A stretch of 64,000 bases of DNA from Larimichthys crocea (taxonomy: Eukaryota; Chordata; Actinopteri; Sciaenidae). Made by a program: the position numbers and the translations under genes. Below are positions 1 through 22,528 of this stretch, piece by piece. The stretch lies in NCBI RefSeq assembly GCF_000972845.2, contig NC_040013.1:6371957-6435956 (forward strand), given 5' to 3'. The first letter of the stretch is position 1; the number at the start of each line of letters is the position of its first letter. Below the pieces are notes generated by a model. That model was not told where the DNA came from, ran no database searches, and was given only the letters and a program-made list of their open reading frames with translations.

Positions 1-1555
1 GTGTGTGCCCTTGGCGAGCAGCCACATGCAAGCTTGGCAGCGGTTGGCATGGCGATATATATATCCCGCCGCCCTAAAGACTCTCACCTTGAGCCGCTAA
101 TGTCCGTCAATCAAACGAAGGTGTCATAACACACACGTCAAAAATCTATATCTGTGAGGACCACCGCCTTTGACAAGAACTTTATCACACGGTGGTCAGT
201 ACAAACATGCTGTGCAGCCAAGTATTGTTGAACGGACCTTAATTTCAATTTTAGTGCAGATTCACGGCCAGACTACCAGCTAGGCAAAGAGGGCAACTGC
301 CCCGCTGTCCCAGAACTATAGGGGGCCCTAAAGGCTGCAGGCTCGATGTGTGTCAAGTGGTCCATGCTAATTTAATTGAACATTTGTTCAAGAATATTCA
401 CCGCTTAGTAAAAGATAATACCAGACAAACTACTTTTAGTCTGGATAAATTCTCTTTCCTCCCACCACCATTAGTTTATTTAGATGTCCAGATCCATGCA
501 AATATCAAACACGCTCACATTTAAACATGTGTAGTACTTTACTGAGCAGCCATTTATCTATCTCCAAGATCAGAACCTCGTTGCTGTCAGAGTGGTCCTG
601 TTTTATTATCGAATCTTAAAGTCATGAAGATGTTCCCAGTATTCAATTTCAAGACCTTCATTATTTTTATACTTTGCTCACTTGTCATATTCCTAAACTA
701 GCATTACTGTACTAACTTGGGGATGTGTAGTTTTCCAGCATTAAACATGCGTAGGGGTAAATTTTATGTAACCGTTGTAAACCAGCCGAAGGGTCTCTTT
801 CTCTCTCATTCATTTAGTTTTTGCTCTGCTTTATGTGATTTCAAAATAAAAGCAGTCTATATAACCTCTAACAAGCATTACAAGTTTTTTTTTATTATTT
901 TGGAAATCATCCATTCTCCATGGTTGATGGAATTATTAAACAAAAAGGCTTTTCTTAAACTACTTAATAGAAGTACTATTCATCTTTCATCCACATCTGC
1001 CAACCCTGTCCCTTTTTTATTTGAGTGTGTATGTGTGATTTATTGATCTTGCCTTTATTTTATAACATCATTCTTCTTGATTTGTGAAAGGAATATAACC
1101 AAAAATAAGATATTAAAGGAAAAAATCTATAGAAATACACACAGTTGGAGGAACAGGGGGGTTAATAGGGGTCCAGCAGCTCAGTTTTGCCCCAGGGCCC
1201 CCTAGCAGCTTATCATGGCCATGGAGGACATCCCAGAGTTTCCAAAGATACCAAATACTCCAGGCTAAATTTGGGGTAAACATAAAACTGATGCATCTAC
1301 AAAATGTATACATAATTTATATATAAGGTTTATAAAGATACCAGAGTCTTGGGTTTGAGTGTTTAACTCAAACTAAGAATATATACGATATTAAATCCAA
1401 TGTGGATCCAAACAACATGGAAGCAAGCGAAACAGATCTGGTCTGTGTGTTATGACATCCTTCAAACAGCTTGGTTCTCCATGGCGACTCTCTGTTTGAC
1501 CAGAGCATAAATTAATGATGAGAATCGATGAAACATACATGAGAACAGATGAGAT

Positions 1556-1597
<42 letters not shown>
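1556..1597. repeat. (GA)n microsatellite
   Basis: Almost pure alternating GA over about 40 bp with two A insertions, inside the slc8a4 intron. Confidence 0.9.
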
Positions 1598-1598
<1 letters not shown>

Positions 1599-3854
1599 AG
1601 CGGGGGCAAAAGAACAAGGGATGACAACAGAAGAGGAGGATGGACGAGCGCCTGTCGTTCATTTATCTTATTTCTCTTTGTCTGTTTGTCTTTAACGTCG
1701 CTTGTTTGTCATCCTTTTTCCTCCACGATTAAGATGGAGAACAGATAAGGAGTAGCTTAGATTAAATCTCTCTGTCTCACTATTTATCTGTTTTTTTCTC
1801 ATTTTTGTTCTTTCTATTCATCTTTTTCAGCCCTCGCTTTCTTTGAAAATGTTTTTTCCTCTCTGCGTTTTACTCGCTGCATCTTTGTGCTGTGGCTTTA
1901 ATCTCTTCATCTGTTGGTCCTTGTTGACTGATCCATCCTTCATCCTTACATTTATTAGCTTGTTTCAGACATTTGCATTTTGTTTTTTTTCCAGTTTCTC
2001 TTTTTTTTTGTTTTCCCACCCAAACCATTATTTGTCTTCTCATCCCTCCATCCATCCATCCATCCATCTCTCCGTGCATCTTTCTGATAGTAATGTATAA
2101 TTGAAAGCTGCTAAAAGGGTTTGTAGTCGGGGGTGGGGGGGAGCAGAACTGTCAGCCGTAACGCATTGAACAACATTTTTTGAAACACAAACACGACGTC
2201 GAGAGAGCGGGGTGGCCATTATGTATGTTGGTCATCACCATGGCAACCACCTAATGACAGCTTCAAGCTGTAAGACTGTCAAGCTAAATGGTCTTGTGCA
2301 CAACTCGTAGATTTGTAGAGAAACAAAACATTCCTTCAAAGATAAAAGTGACTGTTAAAAATCATTTGACACATTTCCTTGCTGTTACACTGCAGCTGCA
2401 AAGCCAATTAACATGTGTTCTTTTAGGCGCAGGTGACACAGTAGCTGTGAAAGGAGCTCTTCATTTTTAGCTCACTTTTCACAACGTAACAGCCGCCTGT
2501 ATCTCACGGCTGCGGGATGAAATGAAACACCGCCTTGCAAATGAATTACGATATTCTAAAAAGCGAGTTGTCGCCGTTCAGGTGAAGTATCCTCGCTTCT
2601 ATCTCACATCATCCCATTGGACCGTCACTGTTGTTGCAAAATGGCTGACGACACAAGCTATTACATAAAGTGTTTGGATAAAGCCCTGACCCATGATGAA
2701 AACTCTCGGCTGACTCATGCGATCTCATGAGGTTGGGCGATTCCCTTCTGTGCGCTGTCATTCCTCTGCTTTCGTACCCTAGGCGCCTTTTCTCACTTTA
2801 AATCTGCCAGAATCACACAGGGAGGGCAAACCGCCATGCAAAAATAGAGAGAGAGAGTCTGCTTTGAATGCATGGCTGTCTGTCTGTCTCATGTGATTAC
2901 AGTCATGAGCTTCAAATCTTCAGCTGAGCCTTCAATCCCAACTTCCTCCATACTAAAAGTGTGAATCAAATTATGTGTCTTTAGTGCACAAAAGGAGAAA
3001 ATACATGAGTATGTATGCTGTAGAGGCAGTCAAGTAAACACAATTCACTTCCATGCCCTTGTTTTTCATATTTCCTTTCATTTTTAATGCCCTCACACTC
3101 TTTGCTTCGTCTCTCCTCTGTTTCATTTTTTTCTTTTTGCTCCCTCCTGAAACTTGTTAAGTGCAGTCTCGTCCTCATGAGATCCTCTCCAAGTAACACG
3201 GCTTAGAGAGAATCAGAGGTGGGGATATGCATACGGAGTCAGCTAGGAGGCAACTATTAAAGATGCAGAGAAGAGAAGCACTTACTACTCACATATCAGA
3301 AAAAAAACACATCTCTTAAAATATGGCACCTGAAGAAACATGATTATCTGCAGATTACAGTTATCTCTTTCTTTTCCCTTTGCCACTCTGCCCTAGAAAC
3401 AGTAATAGCCCTGTGCAGCATCATGAGCATGGTACCAACAGGGGAGCACTTATGTTCATTTGCATTTTATTTCTAATTCTGACACTCAGGAATTATTGCG
3501 TGCTACTACAACCACCAGCCTGCAGTACAATGCACTTTATTTTGACGGGAAAAAGGAAGTACGGCAGCTCAACAATGACAAGACATGGGGAGCTCTTTTT
3601 CATTGCCATCCAGAAAGCAAGATTAAAAACATGCAGCAGAAAAATGAGGAACTACTTTCCATCTGTCCATGTAAATCCAATGCATAGTTACATTTCATAT
3701 ATTTTAAGTTGCATCAACAGCAGCTAGTACCTGATACTCATAGCAAATATGCACAAATAAAGAGTGTTGAATTTAAATTGAGAAGTAGGGAGAGGAGTTG
3801 TGGGGGATAAATAATCATTAGGGGAGAAATAAAAGTCTGCTGCTCCCCCTCTAC

Positions 3855-3857
<3 letters not shown>

Positions 3858-3904
<47 letters not shown>

Positions 3905-3928
3905 ATGCGCGCGTGTGTGTGTGTGTGT
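3858..3928. repeat. (TG)n microsatellite
   Basis: (TG)21 followed by an interrupted TG/CG segment. Alternating purine-pyrimidine, so Z-DNA prone. Confidence 0.95.
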
Positions 3929-4528
3929 CAGCTCCTATCTGCTCCGCTCTACTTTTAACCCAATGGGAGAAGCTGTAGTGCTTACATGCTTCCACGGCTT
4001 AGTCCAACCTTCCTGTGGGCGTCAAACCTCGTCAGCCCCCCTGTTTCTCGCCAAACCCAAAGCCCATCTTTCTTTCCTCTTTCGTCTTCAATCTCCTCCC
4101 CCTTTCTCTCATTACCTCTCTGTACCCTGCTCTATTTTCTCTCCTTTCCCCTTCTTCTTCTCCTCTCTTTTATCCTGATGTATGCCATTTTTCTCTCCTT
4201 CCTCTTCCCACTTCTCTCTTTGCATCTGAGCATCTCATCACATCATCTACCCTTCATTTCTGCTTGCCTTCTTGTTTTACACTTTACTATGTTCTTTTCT
4301 TTTTCTTTTTCTTTTTTAACCCCCACTGGATAACAATCCAGTAGCTTCTCTGGATTACGTTACATCATACAGATTTGTGTGTGTGGTAATGTATGTATGA
4401 TGTGATTTGTGACATAATTTAATCCTACACAATTTAATGCCGATAGGAAGGCATTAGCATAAGCGTATCGGATTGATCTGAAGACAGACTTACGCATGTA
4501 CAATATATGAGGTTTATAAGCGACTGGC

Positions 4529-4529
<1 letters not shown>

Positions 4530-4582
<53 letters not shown>
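4530..4582. repeat. (AT)n(GT)21 compound microsatellite
   Basis: A short AT run passes directly into (GT)21 at 4541-4582. Confidence 0.95.
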
Positions 4583-4583
<1 letters not shown>

Positions 4584-6016
4584 TTCCTGTCTTTAGGGTT
4601 TCCATGCCAACCATACATCCTCCATACCGCCCGTTAGTGTTACATATTCTAACACCCTTCCTCCCTTCCATCCTCTCATTTCTCGTTCTTCTAACTCTCT
4701 GCCCTGGATGCCAACAGAGGCTGTTCATGCAGAGGGCCACAGGTTGGCCTGATAAAAGCCATTCATATGTTTCTCCATCAAAGTGCTCTGGCTGCTCCAG
4801 CATACAGTAGACAAGCGCCACTTATGTAGCAACTGTTCCATCCATTATTAGGTCATGTTGTGCATTCTGCATGTATACATCCGGGTTTACAGGTCTGATG
4901 TGTGCTGTAAGAGAGTTCATGTAATATTTAGTTACCTTTTTATTATTGATAACAAATAAAGGGGCCCCTTTACCATGCATATTATCTGCCTTATGATATC
5001 TGCAATCCATGCTGCTTCTTATAAAATCTGGATTTGAAGTACTGCTTCGAGTTTTCTCAAAATATCATCTGCAAGTTCTCACCTTCCTACATTTTATGTT
5101 CCTTTGCAGACTCCGTCATGTTGTACCGGTAACTTACCTCCTAATTATGGTTGTGTACATCAGTCAAAATGTTTAACTTAAGTGCACCCAAAAGTAACAT
5201 CTGTAGCAGCTGTGCCATGTAAACACCAGCTGCGCCAACAGCTATGGCAGATTAGTCTCTAAAATCCCTTGAACGCAACGTCATGTGAAGTCCCCTGTGA
5301 GAGGCAAGGAAAACCTCTATCTTTTCTTTGGGTACTGTCTTCTTCTTCTCATTTCATATCCTTGTCTCTCCCTCCCCTTCATCTTCTCACCCTCCTTGTC
5401 TTACCTTTTTCTTTATCACAGTCTAAGTCCTCCTCCTCTTCCATATCTTCCTCTGTCCCTCTCCTCAAACCCCAAATCATCTCATGCAACTATCCGTCTC
5501 TGTCAACCCACACACACCAGAGATGCAACTTTTATTACTCACCACAGCTGGAGACCACTTAACATGAGTGTGTGTATGTGGGAGAAAGTGTGTGTCCGTG
5601 TGTGCGCGCTCGTGTGTGTGTTTTGTACTGTTTCTCATTATGCTTTCCATGATATCATTAAGAGGGGTAATATCTCTCCCCTTAAGAGCTTTTCATCTCT
5701 CTGGCTCTCTCTGTTGGCCTCCCTCAAATTGTTTTGTTTGTGTTGCCTCCACTCAGATGAAGAGCTGAACGAAGGTTTTCTCTCAGCCTACCTGTTCCTA
5801 TAGAAGTGTGTGTGTGGGTGGGTGTGTTCGACAAAGAGAGAAAGATTCAGACCGGCTCATATCAATTGCACATAGCTCTAAAAAGCTGCTGTCACCCAGA
5901 ATCCCACAAAATCCTATGTGAGCAGCTTTCACACTGTCACACATTTTTCCTTTAAAGTAATTCTTGATTTGTGACAGTAGACAGTGTCGAGCTACATTAT
6001 AGTTAATGCTTTTAGG

Positions 6017-6234
6017 AGATTTAGGAGGATCTATTGGCAGGAACTGAATACAGTATTCAACAATATGTTTTCATTAGGGTATAATCACCTGAAAATAAGA
6101 ATCATTGTGTCTTTGTTGCCTTAAAATGAGCCCTCATGTTTGTAGAGTAGCTCAGAACAGAAAAACCAAACACTGATCTAAATATGGCCTATTGCCTTTA
6201 TGTCAATTTCACAGTTTCCAACATGCTTGGAAGG
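6017..6234. mobile_element. Truncated copy of the same element family, opposite orientation
   Basis: Shares ttaggaggatctattggcag, the accaaacactg..ctaaatatggcct block and a cctttatgt block with the reverse of the 10064-10330 element. Terminal inverted repeats are absent. Confidence 0.65.
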
Positions 6235-6670
6235 AGATGTGTATATAGGTAACTTTCCATCATTTCCATTATTAAAACGTGAATATAGGGTACAGTAAGT
6301 GTAATGTAATGAAATATGATTAGGATCCCACAAGCAAAAGGTCCTTCAGGAAAACCTCAATCACGTCTCTAAGTATCCCAATGTTCTCCTTTACTCAAAG
6401 GTTAGAGGAACTGTAGCAGAGTACAGTTTTCCTTTTTGGACTGTGATCGAATTACTATAATCCTGTTTTTGTTTCGACTATTACTAGTTGTCAGGTGAAG
6501 GTCTTTTGAAGATGCATGTCCTCATCCTCTCCCCCACTCCAGCTTTCTCACTTTCTTCTGAAGAAAGAGTGTGTTGAGATTTAGAGGTTGTGCCAGAAGC
6601 GGAAACAGTAAAACAGAAGTGTGTATATAAATTACCCTCACTCAAGAAAATGACTTGTTTGTTGCTGCTA

Positions 6671-6774
6671 CACACACACACACACACACACACATGCTCA
6701 CTGCATCTAAAAATAAGGCTTGAAAACGTACACGCACACACACAGACACACACACAGACACACACACACACACA
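6671..6774. repeat. (CA)n microsatellite cluster
   Basis: Two interrupted CA tracts (about 6671-6693 and 6733-6774) separated by 40 bp. Confidence 0.9.
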
Positions 6775-7844
6775 GAGGCAGCTTCCAGTTGTTGTAAATC
6801 AAAAGCAGAACTGGAGCCAGAAGAAAATGGAAAGAGATGGAGACTGAGATATAAAGAGAGTCCATGCCCATTAAGTAATGCGATGAGGTCTCAGCTAATC
6901 AAATCAAACTGTCGCTCAATCATTGGCATCTATAACAACTTCAGACAAACACAAACAAACACACACTCTCTGCAGCAGTATAAAACCTAATCCATTAAAT
7001 TGATTGTGTTTAGGCCTTTTCAATCATTAATACCTTTGGTTGACCCTTTTTGCACTCTTGTCTTCTTTCGCTGCCTTTTTTTAGTCTCTATTTCTGGCAG
7101 TGTCAGTTGTGTGCTCAGTGAACTTGGTGTGTGTGTGTGTTTTGTGTCAGTCTGTTGACAGACCGGGGCTTTGAGGCTACTGTCTGACAGAGGAACAGTC
7201 TGGGGAGCAGGTGTCAAAAAGTAACAAGGTAGAAATATAGAAAGAAGGCAAGACAGAGAGAGAGCGAGAGAGAGAGGGAGTGAAAACTCATATAATGTAT
7301 CGCATTTAGGACTGTATCTGTCGGAGGAACAGCACAAATTCAATCGACTAACAAGTTTACAGTCTCTTCGCTGTGTTTGTGATTCCCTCTGTTATATGGG
7401 ATGCTAAAGCAGTTTTTGGACCAATAAATGTAAGATTTCATGAACCAATGGAAGGCTGAAGTGTATTTTCATCTGCGCCTGCAGTACATTTTCAAGCTAT
7501 CTTGTGTTTGATTGGGAACTTGTTTAGATTATGGGTAGTGATGTGGTTAAAGTTATTAAGTGAAGTTAATGCTGCAATATGAGATTTGCAATAACATTAT
7601 ATATCTTGTGCAGAAGGGGAGACTTCATCTACTGGGCAAAACATTAAAAAACAAATTACAGATCTCTCAGAATAAGTTAGTCAGGAGTATGTTTTAACAT
7701 ATCAAACACCAATGCTTGCAGCTCTGGTGTTTACCCTTATGTATTTCAAAGATTGCCTTTATTGTTTTTTCAATAAACTCATAAACTCATAGACAAGATT
7801 CCCATCAGTGACGCCACTGCTGAATTAGTTACCTTTGCACCTTT

Positions 7845-8250
7845 AAACAAAACTGACATGCTCACAATGACAATGCTAACATCCTGGTGTTAAGCATGTA
7901 TGTTCACCATAATTTGCTATAATTTGCTTATTAGCTCTAAATAGATTGAATACATTTGTTTAATAGGTAATAACCCAAATAAACCAAAGCACTGGACAAA
8001 TGTTAGATTGAAAGTTGGGGATGGTTAACACAGTTCATCCTGAAGGGAGCATGAATTTGTGAATGTATCCAATAGTTCTTGAGACATTTCACTAAAGAAA
8101 CACAAATAGTTACCTCAAGGAGACGTTAGAGGAAAAGTCACTAAAGTAATTAGGATTCATCCCCTGGGAACCATGAACGGTCGTACCAGATTTCATGTCA
8201 GTCCATCCAATAGTTGTTGAGATATTAAACTGGACTTATTGAGCCATCCA
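7845..8250. mobile_element. Teleost interspersed repeat (gctaacatcctggtg / ccatccaatagttgttgag family)
   Basis: Contains gacaatgctaacatc, ggaaccatgaac and ccatccaatagttgttgaga, phrases recurrent in fish genomes. A second diverged copy is at about 24395-24790. Class not assignable by eye. Confidence 0.6.
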
Positions 8251-8572
8251 TGACATTTTTGTAATTGTGTGTCCCTCTCATAATGTCAAATATCTCTAAA
8301 GCCAGACTCCATCACACACATAACTGAGCAGGTGAGGTGGAGCGCTGAAATGCTTAGTCTTTAATATCAATCACAGGCATGTTCTAAAAGAAGAAAAGAA
8401 GTATTCTGTTCATGTGGTGATCGAAGAAAAAACTCAGTGAGAGAGGGCGATGAAGTGAAGAAGGGGCTAAAATGAAGGATGGGTGCTGAGATAGAGATGG
8501 AGAGAGAGGAGGACACAGATGGGAGTGCTGCTACAGCCAGCAACAACTATGAATAATGAAAGCACTACAGTT

Positions 8573-8575
<3 letters not shown>

Positions 8576-8616
<41 letters not shown>
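8576..8616. repeat. (TG)20 microsatellite
   Basis: Pure TG alternation over 41 bp. Confidence 0.95.
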
Positions 8617-8618
<2 letters not shown>

Positions 8619-9270
8619 CTCAGCAGGTGTAAATTGTCTAGGTTAGCGCATATGTTCATGAATCTGTTTTCATGTGTATGTTTGTGTACATTTACCTGAA
8701 TTGTTTGTGTGTCTGTGTTTCTGTAGTGAAGATGAGAGCATGCGGGGGTGGCTGCTGTCTGTTCGTACAAACCACAATCTGTGTAATGTGTATGATGTGC
8801 AACATGAAAAACATTGTGTGTGTATCCAGTCTGTATGTGTGCATGTTCACTGTAGATTATAGAATTTGTATATGCAAGGTTAATCCTACTCTGTGTTTGT
8901 GTGTATTACGTCATAACCTTTCACATCTCAGTAGAGCCCATGCGTTAGCCAACTCACACTCTTTCTTATTCGTTCCTCTCTCGTCTCCTCCCCTCTCTGT
9001 CTCTCTCCCTCTTATCTCTGTCTTTCCTCTTCCATCTCACTGTCAGCTGACACTTCATTTAGTCCTTCACGGTTTAGTTACTGTTGCTACACCTGCCAAT
9101 CTTTCCATCCTAGCATGTAGTTCACAGCCATTGCAGTGGCAGATTTTTCTCTAAAAAATCCTCAGTAATTCTTTGGAACAATGAGTCTTTTATTTCAGAC
9201 AGAGGCAGACAAAAGCAGGCAAATTAACTGGCTCAAAATAGGACCTATTATGTTTTTTTGTTTGTTTTTT

Positions 9271-9379
9271 GTGGCCACCGTAGGTTCTCCTTCATGCTTG
9301 GAGGCGAGGGTTATTCAGTTGATTGCAATGTGCAACCTCACAGCTAGATGCCCTTAAATTCTACACACCGGTCCTTTAA
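9271..9379. mobile_element. Partial copy of the same TTAA element, opposite orientation
   Basis: Ends in TTCTACACACCGGTCCT followed by TTAA (9376-9379) and shares an internal block (tgcaacctcacagctagatgcc) with the 10064 copy read in reverse. The other end is missing. Confidence 0.7.
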
Positions 9380-10059
9380 AGTGTATTTTAATCTAAGAGA
9401 GTTTACAAGAAATAATTAAAGAAACTAAATCAGCTGTAAGACATTAAATCTAACAGATATTTCATTTCTGACTAAACAATATTTTCACATCTTTTCCAAC
9501 ATTGTCAAGAGTTGGCCGCTCAACCTGAAGCGATGCTGAAAATAGTAAATCCAGCCAGTTTTATCCACTGTTGCTGTGACAGCTCACCAATGAAAACAAC
9601 GCGTTTCCTCTTCTCCACACCTCCATCACTCTTTCACAATCCTTTCCTCCCTCCTCCCGCGTTTCTCTGCTGAACCGAAGCCTATTTGTGGTGTCAGAGT
9701 CAACATGGCTGACGGTGAAGCATATGATGACACAACCAGGTGGAAATGAACACTCTCTTCCTCTCTGCCTGTCACATACAGATGTATTGGTGAGATAAAG
9801 ATTATATAAAGTGGGTGAAAGAGAGCAGAAAGAGGCCAAGCTGATGTTATCTCTATAGGACCAAAACTAATATATGCCATGAGTATCTTAAATTAGTGAT
9901 GTTGTATAAGTAATATGGATGTGCTTTCTAAACTGTCAGTCCGGTTCTACAATGCACCCCTGCCTCTTTTATCACGTTAAACAGTGGGAGTGAAGACACC
10001 GCTAGCCTCAACACACTCTTCTCAAATGGTTTTCCATCCAAGCCTACTTTAGGCTACCC

Positions 10060-10334
10060 TTAAAGGTCCAGTGTGTAGGATTTAATGCCACCTACCAGCA
10101 GTGAAGTTGCAAATTGCAACCAAATGAATACGCTCCATCCTCTCTTTCCATGCATATAGAAAAAAACTCACATAAAAAGCAAAAGGCCATATCTAGAGCC
10201 AGTGTTTGGTTTGCTCAGGGCTACTGTAGAAAAATGGCAGTTCAATGATTATCCACTAATTTAAACACACTAATGAATATTATATTCAATTCCTGCCAAT
10301 AGATCCTCCTAAATCTTACACGCTGGACCTTTAA
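10060..10334. mobile_element. TTAA-flanked short inverted-repeat element (MITE)
   Basis: Element 10064-10330 (267 bp) bounded by TTAA at 10060-10063 and 10331-10334. The ends are imperfect inverted repeats: AGGTCCAGTGTGTAGGATTT on the left and, reversed, AGGTCCAGCGTGTAAGATTT on the right (2 mismatches). TTAA duplication suggests mobilisation by a piggyBac-like transposase. No ORF, so non-autonomous. Confidence 0.8.
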
Positions 10335-11202
10335 AACTAAGCTCTGACAGAAGTTACCATCCATCTTACTTTTCACTAGTTGCAAATGCTCTTTTCTTGA
10401 ACAGACGAATATACCGTCTGAAAAATGTCTTTGACCTTCATGTTCGGTGAGTACAGCGGTGTTAATGGAAACACTCTATTCAGAGTTTCAATTAAATGAA
10501 TCTCTGTCTCTGAGTACGTTCACAGATCTGATAACAGTGCCATCTCACCTCTAACAAGACACCGCTCACGGGCACACACTGTTATTCTTGAATACCTTTC
10601 TTTTCGATGTACTTGTTAAGGTTTGGTTTGAGGTACGCGTCCCCTCAAAAACTCTGTGCGCTGCATTTTTATAGCTCTCTCTCATGAGTGCTCCTAATTG
10701 AAAATGTCTCAACTGTGGCTGTGCTGCCCATTGCATCACTGTCAGCTGGAGAAATGTTATTAGGGCCTGGGGGGGGAAGTAAGCAGCCTCATATAGTGTC
10801 CCACTAAGCAGCGTCAATTTTGGTTTCAACCTTCATGCTTGCAGAGGCTCCTCATCATCTCCTGCAAGAGAAAACAGAGGGGTGCACATTTAATCATGTT
10901 CGTTTTTTTGCCACGTATCTTATTTGTTACTGTAGGCTAGCTAATAGGATAGTTTTGATATTAATGAGGATCACCTACAGTAGCTGTCCATACCGATGCA
11001 GCTGTGCCTTCTGTGTGAGCAGCTGAAATGACCTCCTGTCTAATTACAGCCTGACGTGGTGAGACTTTCCCAGCTTTAATAGACTGCTGCAAACACACTC
11101 GGCATGAACACGCTCTTATTATGAGGGAGAGCATAAAGCTGAAAAGGTTAATTATCTGGAATACGCTCGCCGAGTCTTATCTTTCTCCTCACTTTTTAAC
11201 AG

Positions 11203-21263
<10,061 letters not shown>

Positions 21264-21301
21264 ATGGAGAGGAGAGGGCAGGGAGAGAGACCCACTGCCA
21301 A

Positions 21302-21304
<3 letters not shown>

Positions 21305-21337
<33 letters not shown>
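21305..21337. repeat. (GA)n microsatellite in slc8a4 3' UTR
   Basis: About 16 GA units starting 42 nt after the stop codon. Confidence 0.9.
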
Positions 21338-21342
<5 letters not shown>

Positions 21343-21908
21343 GGAGGGATGGATGGAGGAGTCTTTAAAGACGGATGGGAATAGAAGGAGGTGGATCGAC
21401 ACAGGCTGATTCATGGTGGAACCAGCAGATCGTTAAATTCCTACTTTTTTATTAAAGTTCAGATCAATTTTTCCTCTTTTCATTTATTTCTGCAAACTAT
21501 TATTAACCACTAAAACTCCATTTATATCCAAACTTTATTATATTTATGAAAGGAGACCCACCATCTATCCATGATGAAGGAACTTCTAGGATACATAAAG
21601 TCTCTAAATGAAGAATTATTTAACAAGAAGCATTGATGAAAAAAAAATGCAATGCAGGTTTTTATGTAGTTGCATAAATCACCCATCATCATAGTTAATA
21701 AAAAGGCTGATAGTGTTCGAGTCTACTGCCAAACCAGCAGGAGAGGAGAAGAGCTGTTGGGCGGGCGGGCCTCTGAAAGGATAAACGAAGGTGAAGAAGC
21801 TGGAAGAAGAAGAAGTGAAAGAGGAGGCTGGATGCAACAAAAGCCGAGAAGAGCCTGGACAAAGTGGGTGGAGGTAGTAAAGAAAAGATGAGAGTAAAAG
21901 AAGAAGAA

Positions 21909-21923
21909 AATAAAGAAAATAAA
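21909..21923 (+). promoter_or_regulatory. Possible early poly(A) signals of slc8a4
   Basis: Two overlapping-range AATAAA hexamers (21909-21914 and 21918-21923), about 650 nt after the stop. The downstream sequence is CT-rich rather than clearly GT-rich, so the site is uncertain. Confidence 0.35.
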
Positions 21924-22490
21924 ATATAATCTACACCCCCTCCTCTCTCACTCCCTCTCTCTCTTGCTCTCTCTGTCTTTGCTGTATCTCGTCGTCACAG
22001 GAATGGTGGATCGTCCCATTACTCCCACTGAACTCTGTCTAATGCTATCAGTGACCTATTCCTTTCGACCCCTCTTCCCCTCCAGTTGTACACACACAAA
22101 CACACACTTTGGGGCCCTCAGGTGAATCTGCAGTGGAGGACCACTCACTAACTTGCGGGGCAAAAACTACAACAACCTCTTTTTTTTTGTCTTGATCTCT
22201 TTTTTTTCCCTTCTCTTCTTGAATACACTGTGCAAAATAGTCCTTCCACTCTATAATACACACTCCTCCGTCCCTCTCTCTTGCCTTATCACCCCCTGTA
22301 GGAATTGTCTCAAAGTTGTGATAGTCACCAACCGACCCTCTTTTCAATTGAGCCAATCCCAAGCCCCCTCTCCTTTCTTTCGCCAATCAACAGCCTCGTT
22401 TATCCCATGAAGGAAACTTACTCTTCTCCCCCCTTTTTTTTCTAAACTTTTCAATGGCGTCACGTGTTGATGTTGTTACCGTGCAATTGT

Positions 22491-22528
22491 AAAAAAAAAA
22501 AAAAAAAAAAAAAAAAGAACAAAAAAAA
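22491..22528. repeat. A26 homopolymer
   Basis: Twenty-six A residues then an interrupted A-rich tail. No SINE or LINE body is obvious directly upstream. Confidence 0.9.

Larger units (their letters stand above)
1..11202 (+). other. slc8a4 intron (upstream of the first visible exon)
   Basis: No exon with protein similarity was found on either strand. Contents are microsatellites (1556-1597, 3858-3928, 4530-4582, 6671-6774, 8576-8616), three copies of a TTAA-type element (6017-6234, 9271-9379, 10060-10334) and a fish dispersed repeat (about 7845-8250). The rest is unassigned single-copy-looking sequence. It is called intron because the exon at 11203 needs an upstream exon not present here. Confidence 0.75.

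Noticed and set aside
22491..22516. A26 run as a processed-pseudogene or SINE tail
   Set aside because: No gene-like or SINE body was found upstream and no target duplication was visible.
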